Shown one piece after another: positions 7,215 through 16,327 of a stretch of DNA of 64,000 nt (positions within the stretch are counted from its first letter, which is position 1; every line of letters begins with the position of its first letter). The position numbers were made by a program, and so were the translations under genes. The stretch covers positions 1,006,407 to 1,070,406 of the forward strand of contig NZ_ML123046.1 in the NCBI RefSeq assembly GCF_003846175.1. The letters run 5' to 3'. The DNA is from Streptomyces sp. ADI95-17 (GTDB taxonomy: Bacteria; Actinomycetota; Actinomycetes; Streptomycetales; Streptomycetaceae). Below the pieces are notes generated by a model. It saw only the letters and a program-made list of their open reading frames with translations, was not told the DNA's origin and searched no databases.

Positions 7215-8660
7215 GTGACCGAGGGCATGGGCCCGGCGCCCGATGCCCGTACCGCGGAGGCATGGCGAGCCTTCGGCACCCGGCTTCGCCAGTGGCGCAG
7301 GCGCGCCGGGCTCACCCAGGCCCAGGTGGGGGCCCGCGTCGGCTACGACCACACCGCCATCAGCAAACTGGAGCACGGCACCCGCAGGACCCCGCTGCCG
7401 CTGGCCCGCAGGCTGGACGAGCTGATGACGGCGGGCGGCGCCCTGCTCGCCGCCTGCGAGGCGGCCGAGGCCGAGGGAGCGGGCCGCGCGGGCGAGGACG
7501 GCGTGGGAACACTCCCCCCGCCGGCCCCCGCACGACAGGGCCCGCTGCCCGGGGAACCCGCGGGCGGCACCCTGCTCGCGATGCTGCCGCCGGACACCGT
7601 CCTGCCCAGCAGGCTGCCCAGCTACGGGCTGATGTGCCCGGTGCACGGCCGGGAAGGCTGCACCGTCCCGGTGCTCGCCGATGTCATCGCCCTGCACTCC
7701 GCCTTCTGCTCGCTCGGCCCGGCCGACGCCTCGCACCCCGCACTGGACATCGACACGGTGCACGCCCTGACGGCGCTCCTGGCCGTCTGCCTGCGGGCCG
7801 ACGAGGAGCGTGCCTGGCCCGGGGCGACCGCGGTGGTCGAGCGGACCCTGCACGCGATGCTCCGCTGGATGGCCCTGCCCGCGGCACCCCACCAAGGTCA
7901 ACTCGCGCCCCTGGCTGCCGAGTACGCGCAGTCCGCCGGCTGCCTGCGACTGCTGTGGGGCCGCAACGCGACGGCGATGGCCTGGCTCGACCGCTCGCTG
8001 GTCTGGGCCCAGCTGGCGGGTCATGTCGGAACGGAGGTGGCCGCGCTCAGCGACATGAGCACCCTGGCCAGGCTGGAGGGCGACGGCCCGTCGGCCCTCG
8101 CCTACGGGGGCGCGATCCGGCAGGCCGCCGCAGGCCGGTACTGGGCGGGCGCGATGAGCGATCTGTACCTGGCGCGCGGCCACGCCGTACGGGGCGACGC
8201 CCGGCAGACACTGGCCCACATCGACCGCGCCTGGTCGCAGCTGGACCGGGTCGGCGAACAGGACGAGACGGAGGCGCCCTGGCTTTCCGTCGCCTCCGTG
8301 CGCCTGCGGGTGGAGTCCGGCGCAGCCGGGGCGCTGCGGGACCTGGCGGCGGCGACCGGGGACCGCCGCCTGGCGCTGCGCGCGGTGGGCGCCGCCCGCT
8401 CCGCGCTCGGTCTGCTCCCGCCGGGCATGCACTCGGCACGGATGCTGTTCCAGATACGGATGGCGGACGCCCATGCCTGCGCCCAGGACTCGCAGGCGGC
8501 GATCGCCATCGCCGGTCCGGTCCTGGACACCACCGAGGTCACCGCGTCGACGCTGCTCGGGCAGGAACTCCGGGGCCTGCACACCCGGTTGGCGGCCCGG
8601 CACGACAACCGGCCGGAGACCGACGACTTCACCCGCAGGCTGGCGGCCGTCGTCCGGTGA
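7215..8660 (+). CDS. XRE-family regulator with TPR-like C-terminal region
   Basis: This 481-residue protein starts at GTG 7215 behind GAGGAG. Residues about 20-60 form a Cro/CI-type helix-turn-helix (AFGTRLRQWRRRAGLTQAQV, then HTAISKLEHGTRRTP). After an acidic Gly/Ala/Glu linker, about 350 residues of paired amphipathic helices resemble TPR-like repeats, seen as AWLDRSLVWAQLAGHVGTEV, TLAHIDRAWSQLDRVGEQDE and AIAIAGPVLDTTEVT. Streptomyces have many such regulators, in which the helical region binds a partner or signal peptide. A conserved CPVHGREGC segment sits between the two parts. The ligand and targets are unknown. It is monocistronic. Confidence 0.85.
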   Translation: MTEGMGPAPDARTAEAWRAFGTRLRQWRRRAGLTQAQVGARVGYDHTAISKLEHGTRRTPLPLARRLDELMTAGGALLAACEAAEAEGAGRAGEDGVGTLPPPAPARQGPLPGEPAGGTLLAMLPPDTVLPSRLPSYGLMCPVHGREGCTVPVLADVIALHSAFCSLGPADASHPALDIDTVHALTALLAVCLRADEERAWPGATAVVERTLHAMLRWMALPAAPHQGQLAPLAAEYAQSAGCLRLLWGRNATAMAWLDRSLVWAQLAGHVGTEVAALSDMSTLARLEGDGPSALAYGGAIRQAAAGRYWAGAMSDLYLARGHAVRGDARQTLAHIDRAWSQLDRVGEQDETEAPWLSVASVRLRVESGAAGALRDLAAATGDRRLALRAVGAARSALGLLPPGMHSARMLFQIRMADAHACAQDSQAAIAIAGPVLDTTEVTASTLLGQELRGLHTRLAARHDNRPETDDFTRRLAAVVR

Positions 8661-8669
8661 CGCGCCGGA

Positions 8670-8697
8670 GGCGGGACGTGTGTGCGCACGCCCCGCC
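8670..8697. terminator. Hairpin between convergent genes
   Basis: GGCGGG-A-CGTG pairs with CACG-C-CCCGCC across a six-base loop, with one internal mismatch. It separates the XRE regulator from the convergent double-protease gene. Confidence 0.5.
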
Positions 8698-8720
8698 CCG
8701 GATGGTGAACGCCCGTGGAA

Positions 8721-11700
8721 TCAGCTCGCGTTGAGCGTCACGTCGTCCACGACGAAGCTGGTCTGCAGATAGGCGTCCTCACTGCTGGTGAATCCGAGGG
8801 TGACCGTCTGGCCGGCGAACGCACCGACGTCGAAGGTCTTCTGGGCGTAGGAACCGGCGGCGTCCACGTTGGAGTACGTCGCGAGCGTCTTGGTCCCCAG
8901 CTTCACGGTGAACGTGTCGTACGCGGTCGGGTCGCCCGCCGACTCGTCCGTGTCGGTCCGCAGATAGAACGACAGCTTGTACGCCGAGCAGCCCGACGGA
9001 ACGGTCAGCGACTGCGAGGCGGTGTCCGAGTGCGTGGAACCCCAGCCCCCGAACCAGGCCGTGTACGCGCCCGTGTGGGCCGGCCGCTCCGACGTCCGGT
9101 TGTTGATCACACCGTCCGACTGGGTCCACGGGGCGACGCCGTCCTCGAATCCGCCGTTGGCGACGACCTGCTTGGCCTGGCAGGTGCTGCCGCCGCCACC
9201 GACGACGAGCGAGTACGTGGTCGTGTGGGTGGCCTTGCCGGTGCCGGTGACCGTGATGGTGTACGTGCCCGCCGCGGCCTGGGCCCCGGCGGAGACGGTC
9301 ATCGTCGAGGAGGAGCCCGACTGCACGGACGCCGGGGCGAACGAGACGGTGACGCCGCTCGGCGCGCCGGAGGCCGTCAGCTGCACGGACTGCGCGGAGC
9401 CGCCGGTGGTCGCCGTGGACACCGTGGCGGTGACCGAGGCGCCCGGCTGGACATTGCCGGAGACCGGCTTCACCGAGACGGAGAAGTCGTCGGCGGGCGC
9501 GGTGCTGCCGACCGCGGTCTTCCACACGGTGTACGCGACCCCGTCGGCGCTGCGGTCGAGCGCGGTCGCGTTGATGTTGGCCGTGGTGTCACAGGACGAG
9601 TGGTAGCAGGAGTCGTAGGAACGGCCCGCCGTGCCGCCCCACTTGGCGGCCTGCGCCGACGTCTTGGTGTCGCTGGCGCCGGTCGCGTACCCGGAGGTGG
9701 GGATGCCACCCTGCTGGAAGGAGTAGTCGTCGGACCGTCCCTGGCCCTCGATGTTCTCCTCCGGCGAGAGGTTCAGCGAGTCCCAGTACTCCTTCATCGG
9801 CGCCGAGGCGGCCGAGTTGAGGTTGTTGATGAAGTAGCCGCCGTTGGTCGAGGCCACCATGTCGAAGTTGTAGTACGCCTTGATGGTGCTGCGCTGGGCC
9901 GAACCGAGCTGGCCGACGTAGTACTCGGAGCCCTCCATCCCCTGCTCCTCGCCGTTCCACCAGGCGAAGCGGACGTGCTTGGTCATGGTCGGGTTGCGCT
10001 GGGCCAGCGCGAGGGCGTTCTCCAGCAGGGTGGCCGAGCCCGAACCGTTGTCGTTGATGCCGGGACCGGCCGAGACGCCGTCCAGGTGGGCGCCGAACAT
10101 GATCGTCTGGTCGGACGGGCCGCCCGGCCAGTCGGCGATCAGATTGTTGCCGCGGTAGGAGCAGCTGGTGCAGGTCTGCTCGCTGACGGTGTAGCCGGCG
10201 GCCTGCAGCTTGCTCTTCACATAGGCGACGGAGGCCGTGTAACCGGCGCTGCCGGCCCGGCGGTTGCCGCCGTTCTGGGTGGCGATGGTGTTCAGCTGTG
10301 TGAGGTGCGCCTGCACGTTGGCGACGCTGATGTCCGGTGCGCTGCCGCCCGGATTGCCGCCCCCGTTGTCGACGGTCAGGGTGTACTGCGCGGTGTGGCT
10401 CTGGGTGCCGTCACCCTTCACCGTGAAGGTGTACGCGCCGGGCGTGGCGTTCGAGGACGCCGACACGGTCATCGTCGAGGAGGCCCCGGCCTGCACCGAC
10501 GACGGGCTGAAGGCCGCGGTGACACCGCTCGGCAGGCCGCTCGCCGTCAGGGCGACCGACTGCGCGCTCCCGGAGCTGACCGCGGTCCGCACCGTGGCCG
10601 TCACCGAACTGCCCGGCTTCACCGAGCCCGACCCCGGGTCCAGCGACATGGTGAAGTCGTTGTTGCCGCCGGCGGTGCAGGTCGGGTCGCCGCTCTGCGC
10701 GGGGACACTGATGGCGTCCCAGGCGGCCTTGGTCCGGTCGAAGAGCACACAGCCGGGGTCGAGGTTCTTCGCGGCGGTCAGTGTCGCCGTGCGGTAGCGC
10801 TTGTACGTCATCCCGCTCGTCTTCAGCAGCATGCCGCCGTAGAAGACCTTGCCGGCGCTCTGGATGCCGACGCCGGTGACCGAGGAGCTGTTGCAGGTGG
10901 GGCTGGACGGCTTGCCGCCGCCCGGGTTCGAGCCCTCGGCCAGCAGGTAGAACCAGTGGTTGAGCGGACCGGCCGCCGCGTGCTCCTCGGTGTTGGGTAT
11001 TGAGGAGCTGTAGCAGTTCGGGTCACCGATCTGGCCCGGGTTGTACATGATCCGGATCGGCCCGTCACCGACCAGATCGATCTTCTCGCCGACGGTGTAG
11101 TCGGGGTCGTCGTACGGCGCCGGCTCATTGGTGTACGCCTCGGTCAGGGCGCCCATGATGTCGCCGGTGGCCTCGCCGAGGCCGGACTCGTTGTTGGCGC
11201 CGCCGGGCGTGTACTGGTCGATGCCGTGGCCGAACTCATGGCCCACCACGTCGATCGCGCCGATCCACTGATTGGCGTTGTTGTGGCCGATGGAGACCGA
11301 CGAGCCGTCCCAGTAGGCGTTGACGTCGTTCAGCCCGACCTCGACCGGCCAGCTGCCGCCGTTGCCGTTGTGCCCGTTGCGGCCCAGCCAGTCCTTGAGC
11401 ATGTTCCACTCGTGCTGCGCCGCCCACATGACATCGACGCAGCCGGTCTCCTTGCTGGAGGCGTTGCCGGTGCCCCAGGAGTCGCTCGACTTGGTGAAGA
11501 CACTGCCCGTGCTGTAGTCGGCGCAGCTCAGACCGGGCCGGTTGGGGTCGCGCAGCGAGTAGCTGCCGCCCGAGGCGGTGGTGTCGATGGCCAGCGGTGA
11601 CGGGCCGTTCCACTGGCTGTTGCCGGTGCCCGCCTTGACGTCGTCGTAGCTGTCGATCACCTTGCCGGTGCCCGCGTCGACGAAGACGTGCAGCCGGCTG

Positions 11701-12221
11701 GGGGCCTTGGCGGTGCGCCCGGTGAGCACCGTCTCCCACGCCAGCCGGGAGGACTTGTCCGTGGCCCGGACCACGAGCCGGCGCGATTCCACCCGCTTCA
11801 CCGTGCGGAGCTTCTTGCGGGCGGTGGTCTCGGCCGCCTTCGCGGAGACGGTGGGCGCGGTCGGCACGTTGATCCGCCGCGACACCGCGGACTGGGTGCC
11901 GCGGACCCGGCCCTCGGAGTCGGCCACCACGACGGCGTCCCCGCCGACGACCGGCAGGCCGCGGTAGGTGCGCTGGTACGCGACGGAGTACATGCCCTTG
12001 ACCCATGGGGTCACCATCTGGCGCTCGTACCGCTCCTCGGGCCCCTTCGCCAGGGTGTCGAGACCACTGGCGACCGCCCGGTCGGCCGCCGACACGGCGG
12101 CCGAGAGCGCGGAGGGGGCGGGCGGGGACGGTTCGGCGGACGCCGGCTGCCCGCCGGTGACGACCAGCATTGCGGCGAGGACGGCCAGGGTCGTCCCGGC
12201 CGTCAACGGTCTGAGTTTCAT
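8721..12221 (-). CDS. Secreted double protease: M4 endopeptidase fused to M28 aminopeptidase
   Basis: This 1166-residue secreted protein starts at ATG 12221 with AAGGAG upstream and a typical signal peptide (about residues 1-28). Residues about 30-200 form an FTP/PepSY-type propeptide. The thermolysin-like domain carries HEFGHGIDQ (about 325) and the downstream zinc-ligand helix [11 protein letters not shown]. After an Ig-like module (about 530-615), an M28 domain resembling S. griseus aminopeptidase follows (about 628-905), with metal-binding residues in [14 protein letters not shown] and [14 protein letters not shown] second Ig-like module and a C-terminal jelly-roll domain ([17 protein letters not shown] onward) complete the chain. 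Endo- and exopeptidase in one chain would let one secreted enzyme cut proteins and trim the new N termini. It may be split by processing after secretion. Confidence 0.9.
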   Translation of the reverse strand: MKLRPLTAGTTLAVLAAMLVVTGGQPASAEPSPPAPSALSAAVSAADRAVASGLDTLAKGPEERYERQMVTPWVKGMYSVAYQRTYRGLPVVGGDAVVVADSEGRVRGTQSAVSRRINVPTAPTVSAKAAETTARKKLRTVKRVESRRLVVRATDKSSRLAWETVLTGRTAKAPSRLHVFVDAGTGKVIDSYDDVKAGTGNSQWNGPSPLAIDTTASGGSYSLRDPNRPGLSCADYSTGSVFTKSSDSWGTGNASSKETGCVDVMWAAQHEWNMLKDWLGRNGHNGNGGSWPVEVGLNDVNAYWDGSSVSIGHNNANQWIGAIDVVGHEFGHGIDQYTPGGANNESGLGEATGDIMGALTEAYTNEPAPYDDPDYTVGEKIDLVGDGPIRIMYNPGQIGDPNCYSSSIPNTEEHAAAGPLNHWFYLLAEGSNPGGGKPSSPTCNSSSVTGVGIQSAGKVFYGGMLLKTSGMTYKRYRTATLTAAKNLDPGCVLFDRTKAAWDAISVPAQSGDPTCTAGGNNDFTMSLDPGSGSVKPGSSVTATVRTAVSSGSAQSVALTASGLPSGVTAAFSPSSVQAGASSTMTVSASSNATPGAYTFTVKGDGTQSHTAQYTLTVDNGGGNPGGSAPDISVANVQAHLTQLNTIATQNGGNRRAGSAGYTASVAYVKSKLQAAGYTVSEQTCTSCSYRGNNLIADWPGGPSDQTIMFGAHLDGVSAGPGINDNGSGSATLLENALALAQRNPTMTKHVRFAWWNGEEQGMEGSEYYVGQLGSAQRSTIKAYYNFDMVASTNGGYFINNLNSAASAPMKEYWDSLNLSPEENIEGQGRSDDYSFQQGGIPTSGYATGASDTKTSAQAAKWGGTAGRSYDSCYHSSCDTTANINATALDRSADGVAYTVWKTAVGSTAPADDFSVSVKPVSGNVQPGASVTATVSTATTGGSAQSVQLTASGAPSGVTVSFAPASVQSGSSSTMTVSAGAQAAAGTYTITVTGTGKATHTTTYSLVVGGGGSTCQAKQVVANGGFEDGVAPWTQSDGVINNRTSERPAHTGAYTAWFGGWGSTHSDTASQSLTVPSGCSAYKLSFYLRTDTDESAGDPTAYDTFTVKLGTKTLATYSNVDAAGSYAQKTFDVGAFAGQTVTLGFTSSEDAYLQTSFVVDDVTLNAS

Positions 12222-12325
12222 CGAGGCTCCTTGACTCGGGGGGCCTCGATCACGGGCAGCCGCGTACGGTGCGCACGTGCCCCGGCCGTCGCCGGCCGCC
12301 CGCGCCCCTGGTGTCCGTGATCGAG
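12220..12325 (-). promoter_or_regulatory. Leader with mutually exclusive hairpins over the protease start codon
   Basis: In mRNA order, arm A is CTCGATCACGG (12325-12315), arm B is CCGTGATCGAGGC (12255-12243) and arm C is GCCTCGAT (12227-12220), which ends inside the start codon. A pairs with B over 11 bp; B pairs with C over 8 bp and would bury the AAGGAG site in the loop and the start codon in the stem. B cannot do both. A -35-like TTGACG (complement of 12356-12361) suggests transcription starts near 12326, at the edge of arm A. No -10 consensus is clear. Confidence 0.5.
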
Positions 12326-12447
12326 CGACCGAACACTCACACGTCGTCATGGACTCGTCAACGAACTGCGAAGGACGCGGGGAGACTTGGCAAGTTTGGT
12401 CAAGCCGCGCTGGTGGGATCGCACAACACCGGTGACGGGCGGGGCGG

Positions 12448-12987
12448 TCACTCCAGCCCGGAGGCCGTGAACACCGCCCGCGCGTGTCTGCGGTCGATCC
12501 GGTCGGCCAGCTGCCGCAGCGCCGTCACCCCGCACCGCAGCGTCCCGCGCTCCACGCAGCCGCGCACGTCCTCGTCCAGCCGGTGCCACAGCGCAGGGTT
12601 CGCGAGGAACACCTCCGGGTCGACCTCGACCCGGTGGCCGTCGGCATCCCGGAGCACCAGCCGCTGGGCGATCCCGTCCGACCAACGCGCCGACACCAGC
12701 CGGTCGGTGCACACGGTCCGCTCGTGCAGCAGTCCCCGCGACGAGAGCCATCCGGCACCCGCGCGGACCCGTGGCGGCACCAGGACCGCGCACAGCAGGG
12801 CGGCGAGCCCCGTCCACAACAGGGCGCGCGGCCAGGTGAGATGGCGGGCCGCCGCGTCGACGGCCAGCAGCAGCCCGAGGAGTGCGACGGCGCAGTGGAC
12901 CGCGAAGCGCAGATCCGCGGCCCAGCCGTGGTCGTGGGCGGTCATGCCGGGGGGAGACGGCCACCGCAGGCCGATGTGGCGTTGCAT
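12448..12987 (-). CDS. Two-helix membrane protein with PH-like domain
   Basis: The 179-residue protein has two membrane helices (about 25-46, [18 protein letters not shown], and about 53-72, [17 protein letters not shown]). A soluble domain follows whose strand-rich start ([20 protein letters not shown], then [18 protein letters not shown]) resembles bacterial PH-domain membrane proteins of actinobacteria. The C terminus contains a charged helix. The function is unknown; a role at the inner membrane face is inferred. No ribosome site precedes the ATG, but a TAGCGT -10-like hexamer lies nine bases before it, so the mRNA may be leaderless. An internal ATG at 12945 is an alternative start. Confidence 0.7.
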   Translation of the reverse strand: MQRHIGLRWPSPPGMTAHDHGWAADLRFAVHCAVALLGLLLAVDAAARHLTWPRALLWTGLAALLCAVLVPPRVRAGAGWLSSRGLLHERTVCTDRLVSARWSDGIAQRLVLRDADGHRVEVDPEVFLANPALWHRLDEDVRGCVERGTLRCGVTALRQLADRIDRRHARAVFTASGLE

Positions 12988-13182
12988 GACAGCGACGCTA
13001 GACAGCCGGCCGGCCCGTACGCGCTGCGTTGACGAACCGCTGATGCCGGGGCGCGGGGTCCTGACGGGTGCTTGACGCGAGGTCGCGGTGCGGGGGCGGG
13101 CCGGCGACCGGCTGTTCCGGGCGGGCCCGAACGGCCGGGAGGCCAGGCCGAGGAGAGCCCGCGTCAGCCCGGCCCTGCGGAG

Positions 13183-14442
13183 TCAGTCCTCCTCGTCCTC
13201 CTCCTGGTCCCCGGCCGGCGGCAGCGGTGCGGAGGAGCCGGACTGTTCGGGCCCGGTGGTCGCGGTCGAGCCGGTGTCCGGGGTGTCGGCCGAGCCGGAG
13301 TCGGGGGAGAACAGGGCCATCCCCAGATACACGGCCGCGATGAAGGCGACCGTACCGGCGACGGCGCTCGCCACCCTGGGCCTGCGCCGGATCGCCTCCC
13401 GGGCGCCGGTGCGCCGCCGGACGGGCGCGGTCCGCTCCGCCGGGCGACGTCTGCGGCCGCCGGACTGCGGCAGCCGGTACGTCGCCGGGCCCTGGCCCTG
13501 CTCGGCGGAGCCGTGCGCGGGGGAGGGTGCCGCGGTGCGGGGAAGGCCCGGGCCGGCCGGGGCGGGGATGTGCGGAACGCCCGGTGCCGCAGGGGGAGGG
13601 GCGGGCGCGTACATCGGCAGCGGCTCCGGCTGTCCCCGCCAGGCATCGCTCTGGAACCACTCGGCGACCTGCTGGGCGCTCGGCCGGTCCTCGGGCTGCT
13701 TCGCGAGCAGCCCCAGCAGATAGGAGTCGAAGGCCGGAGACAGGTCGACGCCCCGCTGGCGGAGCGGCACCGGTGCCGTGTCGACATGTTGATAGAGCGT
13801 GGCGGTCGCCGTGTCCGAACGGAACGGCGGGTCGCCCAGCAGGAGTTGGTAGATCACGCAGCCGAGGGAGTACATGTCGGACGCCGCACCGGCCGTACGG
13901 CCGAGCGCGCGCTCCGGGGCGAGATAGAGGCTGGTGCCGACGATCTGTCCCGTGGTGGTCAGCGCGGCGGAGGGGTCGTCGACGAACTGGGCGATGCCGA
14001 AGTCGCCGATCTTGACCGACCCTTCGGCGTCCAGCATCAGGTTCCCGGGCTTGATGTCCCGGTGCACGATGCCCTGACGGTGGGCGGCGGCCAGCCCCGC
14101 GGCCGCCTGACCGGCGATCCGGGCGACCTGGCCGGCGCCCAGCCGCTCCTCGGCGGAGAGCAGATCGCCCAGGCTCCTGCCCTCGACGAGCTCCATCACG
14201 AGGTAGAAGCGGTCCTCCCAGGCCCCGAAGTCGAACACCGCCACCAGATGCGGGTGGCTCAGCCGGGCCGCGGTCTGCGCCTCCAGCCGGAACCGGGCGG
14301 TGGCCGACTCGTCCGCGCGGTCGCCGAGCAGCAACTTCACGGCGACCGCTCTGCCGAGGACTTCGTCCGAGGCACGCCACACCTCACCCATGCCGCCACG
14401 GCCGATGGGGGAAACCAACCGGTACCGACCAGCTACCAGCAC
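13183..14442 (-). CDS. PknB-type Ser/Thr protein kinase, single-pass membrane protein
   Basis: This 419-residue kinase has the Hanks motifs in order: GRGGMG (15-20), VAVK with the catalytic Lys at 36, HRDIKPGN (about 127), DFG (about 147) and an APE-equivalent APERA. A proline-rich juxtamembrane linker and an Arg-rich patch lead to one membrane helix (about 355-377, VASAVAGTVAFIAAVYLGMA). A short acidic tail of about 45 residues follows and ends EEDEED. The extracellular part is too small for PASTA repeats, so it probably does not sense muropeptides the way PknB does. No partner phosphatase or FHA protein lies nearby. Regulation of an envelope or transport process is inferred from the architecture only. 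Confidence 0.9.
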   Translation of the reverse strand: MLVAGRYRLVSPIGRGGMGEVWRASDEVLGRAVAVKLLLGDRADESATARFRLEAQTAARLSHPHLVAVFDFGAWEDRFYLVMELVEGRSLGDLLSAEERLGAGQVARIAGQAAAGLAAAHRQGIVHRDIKPGNLMLDAEGSVKIGDFGIAQFVDDPSAALTTTGQIVGTSLYLAPERALGRTAGAASDMYSLGCVIYQLLLGDPPFRSDTATATLYQHVDTAPVPLRQRGVDLSPAFDSYLLGLLAKQPEDRPSAQQVAEWFQSDAWRGQPEPLPMYAPAPPPAAPGVPHIPAPAGPGLPRTAAPSPAHGSAEQGQGPATYRLPQSGGRRRRPAERTAPVRRRTGAREAIRRRPRVASAVAGTVAFIAAVYLGMALFSPDSGSADTPDTGSTATTGPEQSGSSAPLPPAGDQEEDEED

Positions 14443-14634
14443 TGTGCACCAATCTCGAATTGTGGGCCGCTTCTGCTGCCACGGCGGCGACCCGACGGGG
14501 TCGGGGCGAGGTGGGGGGCGCGCGGCAAGATCAGGATATCGGGCCGCCGGACCTCGCCGACCCGTGGAGCGCTTCCGTCCGCTCCGGGCGGCCGAACGGC
14601 CGGGTGTCCGGCGCCCGGAGCGGCCTTGCGCCGG

Positions 14635-15120
14635 TCAGTTCCGGCCGCCGGCCGCCGTACGGCCGACCGATTCGACCAGCGGCAGCAGCCGGTGCGGCAC
14701 CCGTTCCCGCAGCGCCACCTCGGTACGCGTCCTGACCACCCCGGGCAACTGGATCAGCCGCTGGATCACATCCTCCAGGTGCCCGTTGTCCCGGGCCACC
14801 ACCCGCGCCAGCAGATCCCCGCCGCCGGTCGTCGAGAACGCCTCGACGATCTCCGGCACCCCGGCGAGCGCCTCGCCCACCTCGTCGAGATGCCCCTGGG
14901 TGACTTCGAGATGGACGAAGGCCAGCACCGGGTGACCCAGGGCGGCGGGGGACAGGACCGGCCCGGTGCCGGTGATCACACCGTCCCGCTCCAGCCGGTC
15001 GAGCCGGGCCTGGAGGGTGCCCCGGGCGATGGCGAGGACGCGCGCGTACTCGCGGACGCTGGTACGCGGCTGCTCGATGAGCAACCGGAGGATACGGGTG
15101 TCGAGGGCGTCCACCGCCAT
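14635..15120 (-). CDS. Lrp/AsnC-family transcriptional regulator
   Basis: The 161-residue protein begins at ATG 15120 behind GAAGGAGG. It has an N-terminal winged HTH (LDTRILRLLIEQPRTSVREY, then RGTLQARLDRLERDGVITG) and a C-terminal RAM/AsnC ligand-binding domain (VLAFVHLEVTQGHLDEVGEA, then TGGGDLLARVVARDNGHLED). Such regulators form dimers and octamers and respond to amino acids or related metabolites. The GGGD motif in the RAM domain, where effectors bind, is intact. It diverges from the hydrolase/acyltransferase/two-component group with 229 bases between the starts, so that group is a candidate target, although no site was identified. Confidence 0.9.
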   Translation of the reverse strand: MAVDALDTRILRLLIEQPRTSVREYARVLAIARGTLQARLDRLERDGVITGTGPVLSPAALGHPVLAFVHLEVTQGHLDEVGEALAGVPEIVEAFSTTGGGDLLARVVARDNGHLEDVIQRLIQLPGVVRTRTEVALRERVPHRLLPLVESVGRTAAGGRN

Positions 15121-15349
15121 GATCCACCGGCCTCCTTCTGGTACGACGATCAGGGCTGCGACTGTACCAACGGCACAGCGAGGGCCCGCCACCGAGAGCT
15201 GCTCCCCGCCCCGGCCCGCGTGTCATACCTGTAGTCCCTGAGAGCTACGGAACAGGTTCACACCCCGGTTGGACGCCGACTACGGAGCGCTGTTCATAGC
15301 TTCTGTACCTGAGCGACACAGCCACCAGGTACGGGAGGAACAACCCGCC

Positions 15350-16327
15350 ATGCCGTCCCATCCGCGCAGATCCCGGCTGCGCCGCGGCCTGCTCGCCGCA
15401 CTGGTGGCCGCCTCGGTGGCCGTCCCCGTCTCGGGCGCGGCGACCCCGGCGGCCGTACCGGCACCCGCCCCGGCCGCCCACGGGCCGCTGCGCACCGCGG
15501 CGCCCGAGGCCCTGGCCGAGCGGTACGCCGCGACGCGGGCCGACATCGGCGCGGCCGAGCGGGCGGCGGCCCGCCACGGCGACCGCAAGCGGGCCGCCGC
15601 GCTGCACGAACTGGCCGGCCCCGGCCGCCGCTTCCTCACCTTCGACGGCCGGGACGGCGGCCGCTCCGTCGAGGTCGTCGGCGATCTGTCCCACGCGGAA
15701 CGCATCGCCGTGCTGGTCCCCGGAGCCGGCATCGACATCGACCACTACTGGCGGCTGCGCAACGGTGCCCGTGCCCTGCACAAGGAGCTCGGCGGGCGCT
15801 CGGCCGTGGTCGCCTGGCTCGGATACCGCACGCCGACCACGGTGAGTCCCACCTCGATCACCTCGGCCCGCGCCATCGAGGCCGCCCCCGAACTGGCCCG
15901 ATTCAGCAGGGAGCTGACACGTCTGAGGCCCGCCGCCCGGACCACCCTGCTCTGCCACTCCTACGGTTCCGTCGTCTGCGCGCGGGCCGCGCACGGACTG
16001 CGCGTCTCCGGCATCGTCCTGTACGGCAGCCCGGGCACCGGCTACCGGAACGCCGCCGCCCTGCACACCCCCGCCACCGTCTGGGCGGGCCGCGCCGGCG
16101 GCGACTGGATCGCCGGCGTACCTCACATCGAACTCCGGCTGCCCTTCGCCGACATCGGGTTCGGCACGGACCCGGTCTCGCCCGGGTTCGGCGCCGAACC
16201 CTTCGCGGCGGGCTCCGGCGGGCACAGCGACTACCTGAAGACCGGTTCCGAACCGCTGAGGAACATCGCCCGGATCGTGGCGGGGACGGCCGGATCCGCA
16301 GAGCCCACGGGAGAGCGACATGCGTGA
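15350..16327 (+). CDS. Secreted alpha/beta hydrolase (DUF1023-type)
   Basis: The 325-residue protein starts at ATG 15350 behind GGGAGGA and has a twin-arginine-like or Sec signal peptide (RRSRLRRGLLAALVAASVAV). The core is an alpha/beta hydrolase of the DUF1023 group, with the nucleophile elbow CHSYGS (Ser204), strand IAVLVPGAGIDIDHYW before it and a C-terminal GGHSDYL containing the likely catalytic His. An ester or amide substrate outside the cell is likely but unidentified. A 7-bp inverted repeat GTACCTG/CAGGTAC (15305-15332) sits just before the ribosome site. The stop overlaps the next gene by eight bases, so the two are co-translated. Confidence 0.85.
   Translation: MPSHPRRSRLRRGLLAALVAASVAVPVSGAATPAAVPAPAPAAHGPLRTAAPEALAERYAATRADIGAAERAAARHGDRKRAAALHELAGPGRRFLTFDGRDGGRSVEVVGDLSHAERIAVLVPGAGIDIDHYWRLRNGARALHKELGGRSAVVAWLGYRTPTTVSPTSITSARAIEAAPELARFSRELTRLRPAARTTLLCHSYGSVVCARAAHGLRVSGIVLYGSPGTGYRNAAALHTPATVWAGRAGGDWIAGVPHIELRLPFADIGFGTDPVSPGFGAEPFAAGSGGHSDYLKTGSEPLRNIARIVAGTAGSAEPTGERHA

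Noticed and set aside
8715-11003. Long plus-strand frames through the double protease
   Set aside because: Out-of-frame shadows with Gly/Arg/Val bias and no motif or ribosome site.
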